Positions 30,897 to 37,937 of a DNA stretch of 40,871 bases are shown piece after piece. The DNA comes from Armatimonadetes bacterium DC (GTDB taxonomy: Bacteria; Armatimonadota; Fimbriimonadia; Fimbriimonadales; GBS-DC). Every line of letters begins with the position of its first letter. Within the stretch, counting starts at the first letter, position 1. The stretch lies in contig LDYB01000011.1 of the NCBI GenBank assembly GCA_001442985.1, positions 1 through 40,871 of the forward strand, read 5' to 3'. The position numbers and the translations under genes were made by a program. The notes below the pieces were generated by a model. The model made no database searches. It was given only the letters and a program-made list of their open reading frames with translations, and was not told the origin of the DNA.

Positions 30897-32123
30897 TCAT
30901 GGGGCGACCTGCAGCCATTCATCCCATCGGGTTGCCCGCGAGAGGGCAGTATTGTTATACCGCCCCAGATACTCCCCCGCGCTGGGGAAGTAGATGGATA
31001 ATCCGTAGGAATAGCGTACCCGATTGTTATTGCCGTGATTATTGGCAATAATTGCCTGCTGGAGCGCGCTCTGAAGGGCGTTCCCACGCTGAATGAGTTC
31101 GGGGTCGTTCGTGTAGAGTTTGATGAGGTCTACCGCATGCCACAGGTCGCGATACTCGGGGTAGCTGGAGTAGCTCTGGGCGTTCTGGCGGGCATTCTGG
31201 AGCGCGTTCAAGTAGAGGGTGCGTTTGTTGATCAGGCTCTCGGCAAACAAATCCAGTGCGCTCGCAACGGCATCCAGTTTGCTGGTGTCCACCGCCGACT
31301 GCGTGATGTTGGTGTAGAAGGGATAGTTTGCGGCGTACCACGCCACAAAGCGGTCGGGAATCTGGCGTGCCCATTCTACGGGTGCCATGTCGCTATCGGC
31401 GACTATCGGCGCCAGAATCTCATGGTAAGGGTAGCCTTCGCCAGGGGGGCTTTCTTCGGAGCCGACGATAATCCGCGCCACATTCCGACACTCATACGCT
31501 ACCTCCAGCATCTGCATCAGCGAGGCGTCAAACAGCAGCACATCCATCATGGGGTCGTTGCTGGTGGGGCGGATGGCGGTGGGTAAATCCCAGATTCGGA
31601 TATAAGTGCCCAGCTGGTCGTCAAACGAGACGCCGCGTCCCAGCGCTGCACGGGAGCGCCAGCCGGAGCCGTGATTCCAGATAACCAGCACATAGCGCTC
31701 GGCAGGGTAGTTTGCTCGCGCCCAGCGAATAAACTCACGGAGCGTGTCGGGGCTGCCCATGTCCACACCGTCGCCCATGTCTTCCACCAGCTCCGAGCGA
31801 ATCTGGTTGGGGTCGTTGTCGGGTTTGATGAGGTAGCGGCGCGTGCCCGTCCAGCTCCCCTGCGGAGCGAAGGGGCGCGCGCGCTTCCACTGCACGACAA
31901 TCCGCACATTCGGGTTGCCCGCCACCTGCTCCATCTGGTTCACATTCATCTCGCTGAACTCGTCCAGATCGTTCGCCGCGTTTAAAAACACCATCACCGT
32001 CCAGCGAACCGTGCCCGTGCCCCCGATAATGCCCCGCGCACGACCGCTACTGCAGCAGCTGGTGAACACAAGGAGCAGGGGAAACAGCACCAGAACGCCC
32101 AGAATCTGTAGCCTGCGTTTCAT
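30897..32123 (-). CDS. Clostripain-like (C11) lipoprotein with catalytic Cys replaced by Ser
   Basis: 408 residues from the ATG with GGAG upstream and a TATACT box. Lipoprotein signal with VFTSC lipobox. The C11 caspase-like fold is seen in VRWTVMVFLNAANDLDEF, the catalytic His in VIWNHGSGW (H151) and the segment LLFDASLMQMLEVAYE, where clostripain-family enzymes have DACLMG. The codon for residue 201 is TCG (Ser), checked on the complementary strand. His and nucleophile position are 50 residues apart, close to active family members. The protein is thus either inactive and used as a binding module, or a Ser variant. It lies 36 bases before the sigma factor gene on the same strand. Confidence 0.82.
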   Translation of the reverse strand: MKRRLQILGVLVLFPLLLVFTSCCSSGRARGIIGGTGTVRWTVMVFLNAANDLDEFSEMNVNQMEQVAGNPNVRIVVQWKRARPFAPQGSWTGTRRYLIKPDNDPNQIRSELVEDMGDGVDMGSPDTLREFIRWARANYPAERYVLVIWNHGSGWRSRAALGRGVSFDDQLGTYIRIWDLPTAIRPTSNDPMMDVLLFDASLMQMLEVAYECRNVARIIVGSEESPPGEGYPYHEILAPIVADSDMAPVEWARQIPDRFVAWYAANYPFYTNITQSAVDTSKLDAVASALDLFAESLINKRTLYLNALQNARQNAQSYSSYPEYRDLWHAVDLIKLYTNDPELIQRGNALQSALQQAIIANNHGNNNRVRYSYGLSIYFPSAGEYLGRYNNTALSRATRWDEWLQVAP

Positions 32124-32135
32124 CGTTGCTCCCGA

Positions 32136-32141
32136 AGTATA
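32136..32141 (-). promoter_or_regulatory. -10 box TATACT of the C11/sigma operon
   Basis: Minus-strand AGG-TATACT, 12 bases before the lipoprotein ATG; no further box is seen in the 36-base gap before the sigma factor. Confidence 0.5.
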
Positions 32142-32187
32142 CCTGAGGGTTAGACGCCTCACTATTCCTTCCGTTTTGCAGGTAGGG

Positions 32188-32193
32188 TACACT
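32188..32193 (+). promoter_or_regulatory. -10-like box TACACT of the cyclophilin-GAF unit
   Basis: GGG-TACACT, 29 bases before ATG 32223, which is preceded by AAGGAGG (32207-32213). Confidence 0.4.
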
Positions 32194-32222
32194 CTATGCA
32201 TTCAGCAAGGAGGACGAAAACG

Positions 32223-32870
32223 ATGCGATATGCCCAACTGTTTGCGGTGTTAGCACTTGGCTGGTGTCTCAGCGCGTGCCAGAGTAGTGCGCTCTCGGAG
32301 CAGGACAACAAGGCGCCCGCGCCCCAGGAAACCCAGAAGAGCGAGCAACCTTCCGCGCAGGAGAAACCGAAGGGCGACTTTGCTTATGTGAAGATGGAAA
32401 TCAAAGACAAGGGCGCGATTATCATTGAGCTCAACCTGAAAGAGGCGCCCAAAACCTCCGAGAACTTCCTGAAACTGGTGCGCGAAGGCTTCTATGACGG
32501 GATTCGTTTTCACCGCGTGGTGCCCAAATTTGTTGCGCAGGCTGGCGACCCGCAGTCCAAAACGATGGACCTGGATGACCCGCGCATGGGCACGGGCGGA
32601 CCCGGCTACACCATCAAGTTTGAACCCAACTCGCTGAAGCATAAGCGCGGCGCGATTGGCATGGCACGCACCCTCGACCCCGACAGCGCAGGCAGCCAGT
32701 TTTATATCTGCCTGGAAGACCTGCCCCAGCTGGACGGCAACTATGTGATTTTCGGGCGCGTCGTGGAAGGAATGGATGTGGTGGATCGGATTGTGATGGG
32801 CGACACAATCCTCAAAGCGGAGATTCTCAAAGAGTGGAAGCCGAAATCGGAGGGTGGTCAGAGTCCATGA
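32223..32870 (+). CDS. Cyclophilin-type peptidyl-prolyl isomerase lipoprotein
   Basis: 215 residues; AAGGAGG 9 bases before the ATG decides the start. Signal peptide with LSAC lipobox, then a charged linker of about 35 residues. The cyclophilin domain has KTSENFLKLVREGFYDGIRF, FHRVVPKFVAQAGDP (catalytic Arg in FHRV), GAIGMAR, DSAGSQFYI and DGNYVIFGRVVEGMDVV. It accelerates proline isomerisation in exported proteins at the membrane. The stop overlaps the GAF gene start (ATGA). Confidence 0.93.
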   Translation: MRYAQLFAVLALGWCLSACQSSALSEQDNKAPAPQETQKSEQPSAQEKPKGDFAYVKMEIKDKGAIIIELNLKEAPKTSENFLKLVREGFYDGIRFHRVVPKFVAQAGDPQSKTMDLDDPRMGTGGPGYTIKFEPNSLKHKRGAIGMARTLDPDSAGSQFYICLEDLPQLDGNYVIFGRVVEGMDVVDRIVMGDTILKAEILKEWKPKSEGGQSP

Positions 32871-33361
32871 TAGACGATGCGATTGCGACTGAAGTGCTGA
32901 TGGAATGTGAGGCGCTTCTGGAGCAAGAAGGGAGTGTTGAGGAGCGGCTCCAGCGCCTGATGCAACTTCTGCACGACCGCCTGCCCCATTTTCACTGGGT
33001 AGGCATCTACTGGCTCCGGGGCAACGAGCTGGTGCTGGGTCCGTATGTGGGACCGCCCACCGAACATGTGCGCATCCCCGTGGGGCGCGGAGTGTGCGGC
33101 ACGGCGGTCGCGGAGCGGATGAATCAGATTGTGTATGATGTGCGCGAGCGGGAGAACTATCTGGCGTGTAATCTGGAGACCCGTTCCGAGATTGTGGTGC
33201 TGATACGCCACCCGCAGACGGGCAAGATTATCGGTCAGATTGATGTGGACGGCACTGAGGTGGGCGCGTTCGACATCACCGATGAGGCGCTGCTGGAGGC
33301 GATTGGCGAGCGGATTGCCCGCCTGGTATGTGCTTCGCCTCCAGCGCCTCAAGGGTCTTAG
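32867..33361 (+). CDS. GAF-domain protein, free-methionine-(R)-sulfoxide reductase-like
   Basis: 164 residues; ATG within the cyclophilin stop (ATGA). A single GAF domain with RIPVGRGVCGTAV and YLACNLETRSEIVV, the two segments that hold Cys94 and Cys118 in E. coli fRMsr (MsrC). The third family cysteine (Cys84, just before RIPVGRG) is His here (EHVRIPVG). The remaining two cysteines could still run the reduction with another thiol. Otherwise a plain ligand-binding GAF protein. Cytoplasmic. The stop overlaps the convergent FadN-like gene by 4 bases. Confidence 0.8.
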   Translation: MIDDAIATEVLMECEALLEQEGSVEERLQRLMQLLHDRLPHFHWVGIYWLRGNELVLGPYVGPPTEHVRIPVGRGVCGTAVAERMNQIVYDVRERENYLACNLETRSEIVVLIRHPQTGKIIGQIDVDGTEVGAFDITDEALLEAIGERIARLVCASPPAPQGS

Positions 33362-35688
33362 TTGCGCAGCGGCTTGCCCGTCTCCAGCATGTGGCGGATG
33401 CGCTCCGCGCTCCTGGGGTGCTGGCAGAGTTCAATAAACACCTCGCGCTCCAGCGCGTGGAAATGCTCTTCGGGCAGGGGCGTTGCGCTCTTGAGGTTGC
33501 CGCCCGTCATCACGAAAGCAATCTTTTCGGCAATCAGGCGGTCGTGGTCGCTGATTTGCCCTGCCTGATGCGCCCAGTGAACCTCCATCATGAGTCGGCT
33601 GTAGCCATTTTCGCCGACGGCAAGGATGGGCGTCGGTTCGGGTGGGCGGTAGCCTGCCCGCGAGAGCGCCAGCACATGCTGTTTGGCTTCGTAGAGCAGG
33701 CGGTCGATATTCCAGCAGAGGGTATCGTGCGGGCGCAGGAAGCCCAGCGTGTAGCCCTCAAACGCATTGCTGGAGCGCTTGCCCCACGCCAGCGTCTGGA
33801 ACACTGCCCGCAGGTGGGGCAAGGGGTCGTCGTCGGGCGGCAGGTTCTCAAGGGCGCGGCGCGTCATCAGCGTCGTGCCCCCGCCTGCAGGAATCAAGCC
33901 CACCAGCGCCTCGGGCAAGCCCACGCTGGCGTCCACATGCGCATGCACATGGGCGCAGGGCAGCACCACCTCCATCCCGCCGCCCAGTGCGTAGCCATGC
34001 ACCGCCGCCACCACGGGCACACCACAGTAGCGAATCCGCTGGCTCAGAGTCTGAAGCAGCTGGAGACCTGCGTCCAGTCCCTGCCAGTCCTCGCGGGCGA
34101 TATAGTCCAGAAAGAGGTTCAGGTTGAACCCCGCCGAGAACATGCGCCCCTGATTGCCAATCACCACGCCTGAGAATTCGCGTTCGGCGCGCTCCAGCAC
34201 GCGATGCATGAACTCCATCAGGCTGGGCGTCAGCACATTCGCTTTGGTGCGAAACTCGATACACGCCACATTATCGCCGAGGTCCATCACGCGGCATTCG
34301 GGCGTCTCGTCGATCACCTTGCCTGCGCGCGCGAGGTCGTCGAGGCGCACGAAAAAGTGCGGCACGGCAAGCGGGGCGTAGTCGCCCTCTTCCTCGTGGG
34401 GTTCAAAGTAGAATCGGGTCGCGCCGTGCGTGGCGTAGAAGGTTTCCAGCCCGGCGTTGCGCAGGGCGCGCAGGGCGTAGGGTTCGCCAGGCAGGTTCAG
34501 GCTCTGAAGGGCGTTCCGACCTGCCTCACCCAGCGCGTCCCAGGTTTCGAACACGCCCAGCTCCCAGTTGTAGCCCAGCCGCATCGCCATATCGAGCGAG
34601 GGAATATCATAGGCGACTTCAGGCATCACTTCAGCGCCGTATGCCAGCGGCATCAGGAACGCCTCCCGGAAGAACGCGCCGTAGGGGTCGGGCAGGTTGA
34701 GCATGGCAATCAGTCGCTCGCCGAGGGGGGCGCGTTCGGGGACCTGTTTCAGAATCTCGCTTGGCTCGCGGCGCGGGCGATACTGCCCTGTGGCGAAGTC
34801 CAGCGTCCAGATGTCCTTGCCCTCGCGTTTATAGAAGCCCTGCCCGCTCTTTTCGCCCAGCCGCCCTTCGGCAATCAGTTGATGCCAGAGAGGCGGTAGC
34901 TCCAGCGCCTGCACATAGGCGTCTTCGGGCAGGCGTTCCTTCTGATTGCGGATGATGTTGTGGGCGACATCCAGCCCCACGAGGTCCGCCAGCCGAAACA
35001 CGCCACTGCGGGGGCGTCCTGCCAGCGGTCCGAGCATCAGGTCGGCGTCTTCGGGGGCAATCCCGTACTTGATGGCAGCCGCGAGCGCCTGCAGCAGGGC
35101 ATAGATGCCGATTCGGGTCGTGATAAAGCCAGGGCGGTCTTTCGCCAGCACCACGCGCTTGCCCAGCAGGCGCTCGGCGAAGGCGGTGAACTGATGGGTC
35201 AAATCGGGGTCGGTGTCGGCAGTGGGGATCAGCTCCAGCAGGTGCATCACTTTGGGCGGGTTGAAAAAGTGCGTGCCCAGAAATCGGGCACGAAGCGATT
35301 CGGGGAGCGCCTGCGCAATCTCGGCAATCCCCAGCCCCGAAGTGTTGGAGCTCAGCACGGCGTTCGGGTTCACCCGCTCCGCCACCTGACGCCACAGCGC
35401 GCGTTTCGGCTCAATCTGCTCCACAATCGCCTCCACCACCCAGTCCGCTTCCGCCACGGAGCCCAGATGTTCGGCGACGGTGCCCGTTGTGACACGCTGA
35501 ATGTCTTCGGGGCGGTAGACGGCGTTGGTTTTTTGAATACGCTCTAAAGCCTGCTTTGCGATTTCGGGGGATTCATCCAGAAGCGTGACGCGCCAGCCAA
35601 TACTTGCTAAAAGTCCTGCAATTCCAGTGCCCATCGTGCCCGCGCCCAGCACAACGGCGTGCCCTTTGCGACGGTTTCCGTTTACCAT
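33358..35688 (-). CDS. 3-hydroxyacyl-CoA dehydrogenase/enoyl-CoA hydratase fusion (FadN-like)
   Basis: 776 residues, the size of the FadN family. N-terminal NAD-binding dehydrogenase: VVLGAGTMGTGIAGLLASIG, SSNTSGL, GTHFFNPPKVMHLLELIP and KDRPGFITTRIG. A second 3HCDH C-terminal stretch follows, then a C-terminal enoyl-CoA hydratase (about 480-700) with GNQGRMFSAGFNLN and the oxyanion loop HGYALGGGMEVVLPC. It hydrates trans-2-enoyl-CoA and oxidises 3-hydroxyacyl-CoA in fatty-acid beta-oxidation. No thiolase or acyl-CoA dehydrogenase is adjacent. ATG with AGGAG upstream and a TATAAT box 26 bases away. Confidence 0.93.
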   Translation of the reverse strand: MVNGNRRKGHAVVLGAGTMGTGIAGLLASIGWRVTLLDESPEIAKQALERIQKTNAVYRPEDIQRVTTGTVAEHLGSVAEADWVVEAIVEQIEPKRALWRQVAERVNPNAVLSSNTSGLGIAEIAQALPESLRARFLGTHFFNPPKVMHLLELIPTADTDPDLTHQFTAFAERLLGKRVVLAKDRPGFITTRIGIYALLQALAAAIKYGIAPEDADLMLGPLAGRPRSGVFRLADLVGLDVAHNIIRNQKERLPEDAYVQALELPPLWHQLIAEGRLGEKSGQGFYKREGKDIWTLDFATGQYRPRREPSEILKQVPERAPLGERLIAMLNLPDPYGAFFREAFLMPLAYGAEVMPEVAYDIPSLDMAMRLGYNWELGVFETWDALGEAGRNALQSLNLPGEPYALRALRNAGLETFYATHGATRFYFEPHEEEGDYAPLAVPHFFVRLDDLARAGKVIDETPECRVMDLGDNVACIEFRTKANVLTPSLMEFMHRVLERAEREFSGVVIGNQGRMFSAGFNLNLFLDYIAREDWQGLDAGLQLLQTLSQRIRYCGVPVVAAVHGYALGGGMEVVLPCAHVHAHVDASVGLPEALVGLIPAGGGTTLMTRRALENLPPDDDPLPHLRAVFQTLAWGKRSSNAFEGYTLGFLRPHDTLCWNIDRLLYEAKQHVLALSRAGYRPPEPTPILAVGENGYSRLMMEVHWAHQAGQISDHDRLIAEKIAFVMTGGNLKSATPLPEEHFHALEREVFIELCQHPRSAERIRHMLETGKPLRN

Positions 35689-35714
35689 CTCCTGTTTGCC
35701 TCCAGTACGGGGAG

Positions 35715-35720
35715 ATTATA
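35715..35720 (-). promoter_or_regulatory. -10 box TATAAT of the FadN-like gene
   Basis: Minus-strand AGG-TATAAT, 26 bases before the ATG. Confidence 0.55.
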
Positions 35721-35758
35721 CCTGTTGAGCGCAGTGGACGATTTGTGTTCAGGCAGAC

Positions 35759-35923
35759 CTAATCTTCGGTTAACAGCTTGGCATGTTCACGCAAGCGATC
35801 CCAGAGGGGGTTCTCTGAGCGGGGGAGCGAGATCAGCTCCACTTCCACCTGTGTACCGTCGGGCAGGGGCGGCTCCTGCACCAGTTGAATTATGCGTCCG
35901 CGTACCGCGCCGCGCAAACCCAT
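35759..35923 (-). CDS. Small antitoxin-like protein
   Basis: 54 residues (MGLRGAVRGRIIQLVQEPPL, then DGTQVEVELISL). The PDGTxVEVE pattern resembles the short beta-strand proteins often annotated as DUF104/DUF2281-type antitoxins, but no toxin gene is adjacent on the same strand. It is divergent from the GIY-YIG gene across a nearly symmetric GGTATAATACC element, so both genes may share one promoter region. Family assignment is tentative. Confidence 0.5.
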   Translation of the reverse strand: MGLRGAVRGRIIQLVQEPPLPDGTQVEVELISLPRSENPLWDRLREHAKLLTED

Positions 35924-35943
35924 CACGCTCACCTGCAAAAGGG

Positions 35944-35949
35944 TATAAT
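35944..35949 (+). promoter_or_regulatory. -10 box TATAAT (near-palindromic, two-directional)
   Basis: GGGTATAATACC. On the plus strand it lies 24 bases before the GIY-YIG start; on the minus strand it reads GGTATTATACC and could serve the small antitoxin-like gene. Confidence 0.5.
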
Positions 35950-35973
35950 ACCACATAGAAGGGGCAGAAACCG

Positions 35974-36846
35974 ATGACGGAGAAGGGGTTTTGCGTGAAG
36001 ATTTTCATTCCCTCTGGAGATCCAGCAGGACTCCGGATAATAGAGAAGTCTAATTGGATTGGTCTGGGAATGGTTTTTCCACGAGTTCTCTTCAACGAGG
36101 TCTCCAAGCGTGAAGAGCTGAAGCAAGCAGGCGTGTATATCCTCTGGGGACCGAGTGAGTCTGAAATACTACCCAGAGTATACATAGGTGAAAGCGACTG
36201 CGTTGTCGAGAGACTCAGATTACATGTAAAAGAAAAAGAATTTTGGACTCATGCCATAGTTTTCACTACGAATTGTTCTCCAAAACTAACAAAGGCTCAT
36301 TTCAAGTACATCGAGTATAGACTTCACTCCCTTGCTTCACAAGCGAAACTTGCAGAGATAGAAAACAGCAATGCTCCAACACCATATCAGTTATCTGAGT
36401 CAGATAGGGCGGAAGCAGAGCTGTTTCTCCAAGACATTCTACTTTGCTTACCTCTAGCAGGCGTAAACTTTTTCGAGGTTTCCCAAGCACCTCAGACGGC
36501 TTCCCCCAGTGGAAATCTGTGTCTTCGAAGGGACAACGACATTATTGCTTGGGGTACGGAAACCAGTAAGGGATTTGTCGTACTAAAAGGAGCGCGGGCA
36601 CTAAAAGAAACACAAAAATCCATTCACCCTTATCTATACCAACTTCGCAACGAACTTATCAGTCAAGGTGTTTTGTTGGACAAAGGCACTCACTTTGAGC
36701 TGACACAGGATTACCTATTTAACTCGCCATCTATGGCTGCAGGTGTCCTTTTAGGCAGGTCTGCAAATGGGCTTCGAGAGTGGAGGGAATGTGATGGCGA
36801 GCGAACCCTGAAAGAGTTGAGAAAAGGAATGGTAAGTGCGCCATGA
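35974..36846 (+). CDS. GIY-YIG nuclease-domain protein with DUF4357-like tail
   Basis: 290 residues; AAGGGG lies upstream of the ATG. GIY-YIG core: GVYILWG (53-59) and VYIGES (69-74), then an Arg (R80/R82) and H84, the usual active-site set. The C-terminus (LYQLRNELISQGVLL through SPSMAAGVLLGRSANGLREW) matches the DUF4357 type often fused to GIY-YIG or found with restriction genes. A role as a DNA endonuclease in defence or mobile DNA is inferred. The gene is clearly AT-richer than its neighbours and is flanked by short antitoxin- and toxin-like genes. Confidence 0.8.
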   Translation: MTEKGFCVKIFIPSGDPAGLRIIEKSNWIGLGMVFPRVLFNEVSKREELKQAGVYILWGPSESEILPRVYIGESDCVVERLRLHVKEKEFWTHAIVFTTNCSPKLTKAHFKYIEYRLHSLASQAKLAEIENSNAPTPYQLSESDRAEAELFLQDILLCLPLAGVNFFEVSQAPQTASPSGNLCLRRDNDIIAWGTETSKGFVVLKGARALKETQKSIHPYLYQLRNELISQGVLLDKGTHFELTQDYLFNSPSMAAGVLLGRSANGLREWRECDGERTLKELRKGMVSAP

Positions 36847-36874
36847 GAAGCTCTCTCTGGGATTGATTCTCACC

Positions 36875-37366
36875 TTACAGCCTTGCGTCAAACAGCGCTT
36901 GCACCTGCGACGCCGCGCTCCGCTCCACATCCAGACATGCCAGCCCCTCCGACTGCGCCGCCCTTAACAAACGCCGATCTGCGGACACGAAACACATCGA
37001 TTCCATCCCCTGCTCTCGCTGTGCCAGAGCCACCTGCAAGTGGAGTGCATCGGTTGCGTTCAGATTGTGCTTCACAATCCACACGACCGACGCCTGTACT
37101 TGCTCCCACGAGAGAGCAAGCCACTTGACCTGCTCACAGTCGTGCTGAAACTGTTGATAGACTGTGCTAAAGGCGCGCTGTTCCAGTACCCCTGCGTTAC
37201 GCCGCCGCTGTAGCACCCACACAAGCTCGGTGAGGCCCAGCCAGTGGCAAAACGCCTGTCCACGCCTCAAGCCCAGCTCCGCCCACAGAATATCCATTAC
37301 TTCACTGCCTGTCTCTGCTACATAGCGCTTGACCCATGCACTGGGGTCTAAGTAAACATATCTCAT
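36875..37366 (-). CDS. PIN-domain toxin (VapC-like)
   Basis: 163 residues. Acidic PIN residues are visible: D7 in YLDPSAWVKRY, E47 in LTELVWVL, Asp in NATDALHLQVAL and Asp in FVSADRRLL. VapC-type PIN proteins cut RNA, often tRNA or rRNA. The ATG overlaps the upstream small gene stop (ATGA), the usual arrangement of antitoxin before toxin. Target unknown. Confidence 0.85.
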   Translation of the reverse strand: MRYVYLDPSAWVKRYVAETGSEVMDILWAELGLRRGQAFCHWLGLTELVWVLQRRRNAGVLEQRAFSTVYQQFQHDCEQVKWLALSWEQVQASVVWIVKHNLNATDALHLQVALAQREQGMESMCFVSADRRLLRAAQSEGLACLDVERSAASQVQALFDARL

Positions 37367-37611
37367 CGCCGTCTTCGCTGACGCTTGATTAAGCGGCTCC
37401 CCCAGTTCGGCGGCAAACCTCGAGCCAGCCGCTCCCGCGCTTCGGGGAGAGGCAGAGGGGAAGGCTCAGAGGCTTCAAGCCCCCAGAGTTCGGCAAGCTT
37501 CTGGAGCGCCTCAGTCGGTGGCTGCTGGGTCATCAGGGCACGAAGCTGTTGCTTGACAACGCCCAGCTCCTGTTCAAGGCGTGCCACGCGTTCTTCGATA
37601 TCGGCTTTCAT
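37363..37611 (-). CDS. Putative antitoxin partner of the PIN toxin
   Basis: 82 residues from ATG 37611; a GTG lies one codon earlier. Begins with a coiled-coil (IEERVARLEQELGVVKQQLR), then a Pro-rich stretch and a strongly basic tail ending KRQRRRR. No ribbon-helix-helix or AbrB motif is recognised, so the call rests on ATGA coupling to the PIN gene. A TACACT box 7 bases before the GTG suggests a leaderless message. Confidence 0.62.
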   Translation of the reverse strand: MKADIEERVARLEQELGVVKQQLRALMTQQPPTEALQKLAELWGLEASEPSPLPLPEARERLARGLPPNWGSRLIKRQRRRR

Positions 37612-37618
37612 CACAATA

Positions 37619-37624
37619 AGTGTA
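37619..37624 (-). promoter_or_regulatory. -10-like box TACACT of the toxin-antitoxin pair
   Basis: Minus-strand AGG-TACACT, 7 bases before ATG 37611. Confidence 0.4.
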
Positions 37625-37910
37625 CCTTATCTTGGGATGATGCCACGCCCCGTTTCATCCCACGCCTCGCTGTCCAGACTCGTGAAAGCCGTCCGTTTGT
37701 ATGTGCGTATCACCCTGCGTGAACCTATCGCGCTCACCTGTGAAAAAGATACCCTATTCCACCTGGTCCGGGAGAAACACCATCACCTATAGCGCCTCAA
37801 AGACGCCGTTGTAAAAGGGGCGGGGAGGCAAATCGGGGTTGGCTTTTGTGGGCAGATCCGCCATCGCGTGTGCAGGGAGGGGTGCAAGGTGGTGGCAGCG
37901 AACGATTGTG
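37625..37910. other. Gene-poor stretch between the antitoxin and lysA
   Basis: No coding region with a ribosome site or recognisable protein on either strand. The plus strand is open for about 50 codons (37635-37792) but the product looks random. The rest is GC-rich with no clear hairpin until the palindrome at 37913. Confidence 0.5.
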
Positions 37911-37937
37911 GTGGGGCGACGCATGCCTCGCCCCTAC
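37911..37937. repeat. Dispersed-type palindrome at the lysA 3' end
   Basis: GGGGCGA (37913-37919) / TCGCCCC (37928-37934) around CGCATGCC, within GGTGGGGCGACGCATGCC. It includes the last base of the lysA stop codon. The sequence resembles a widely dispersed GTAGGGGCGAGGCATGCC-type element; it may act as a 3' hairpin for lysA. Confidence 0.5.

Noticed and set aside
33328-34173. Long plus-strand frame opposite the FadN-like gene
   Set aside because: No motifs; the minus strand carries a full dehydrogenase/hydratase fusion.
37635-37792. About 50 plus-strand codons upstream of lysA's end
   Set aside because: No ribosome site or promoter and no recognisable product.
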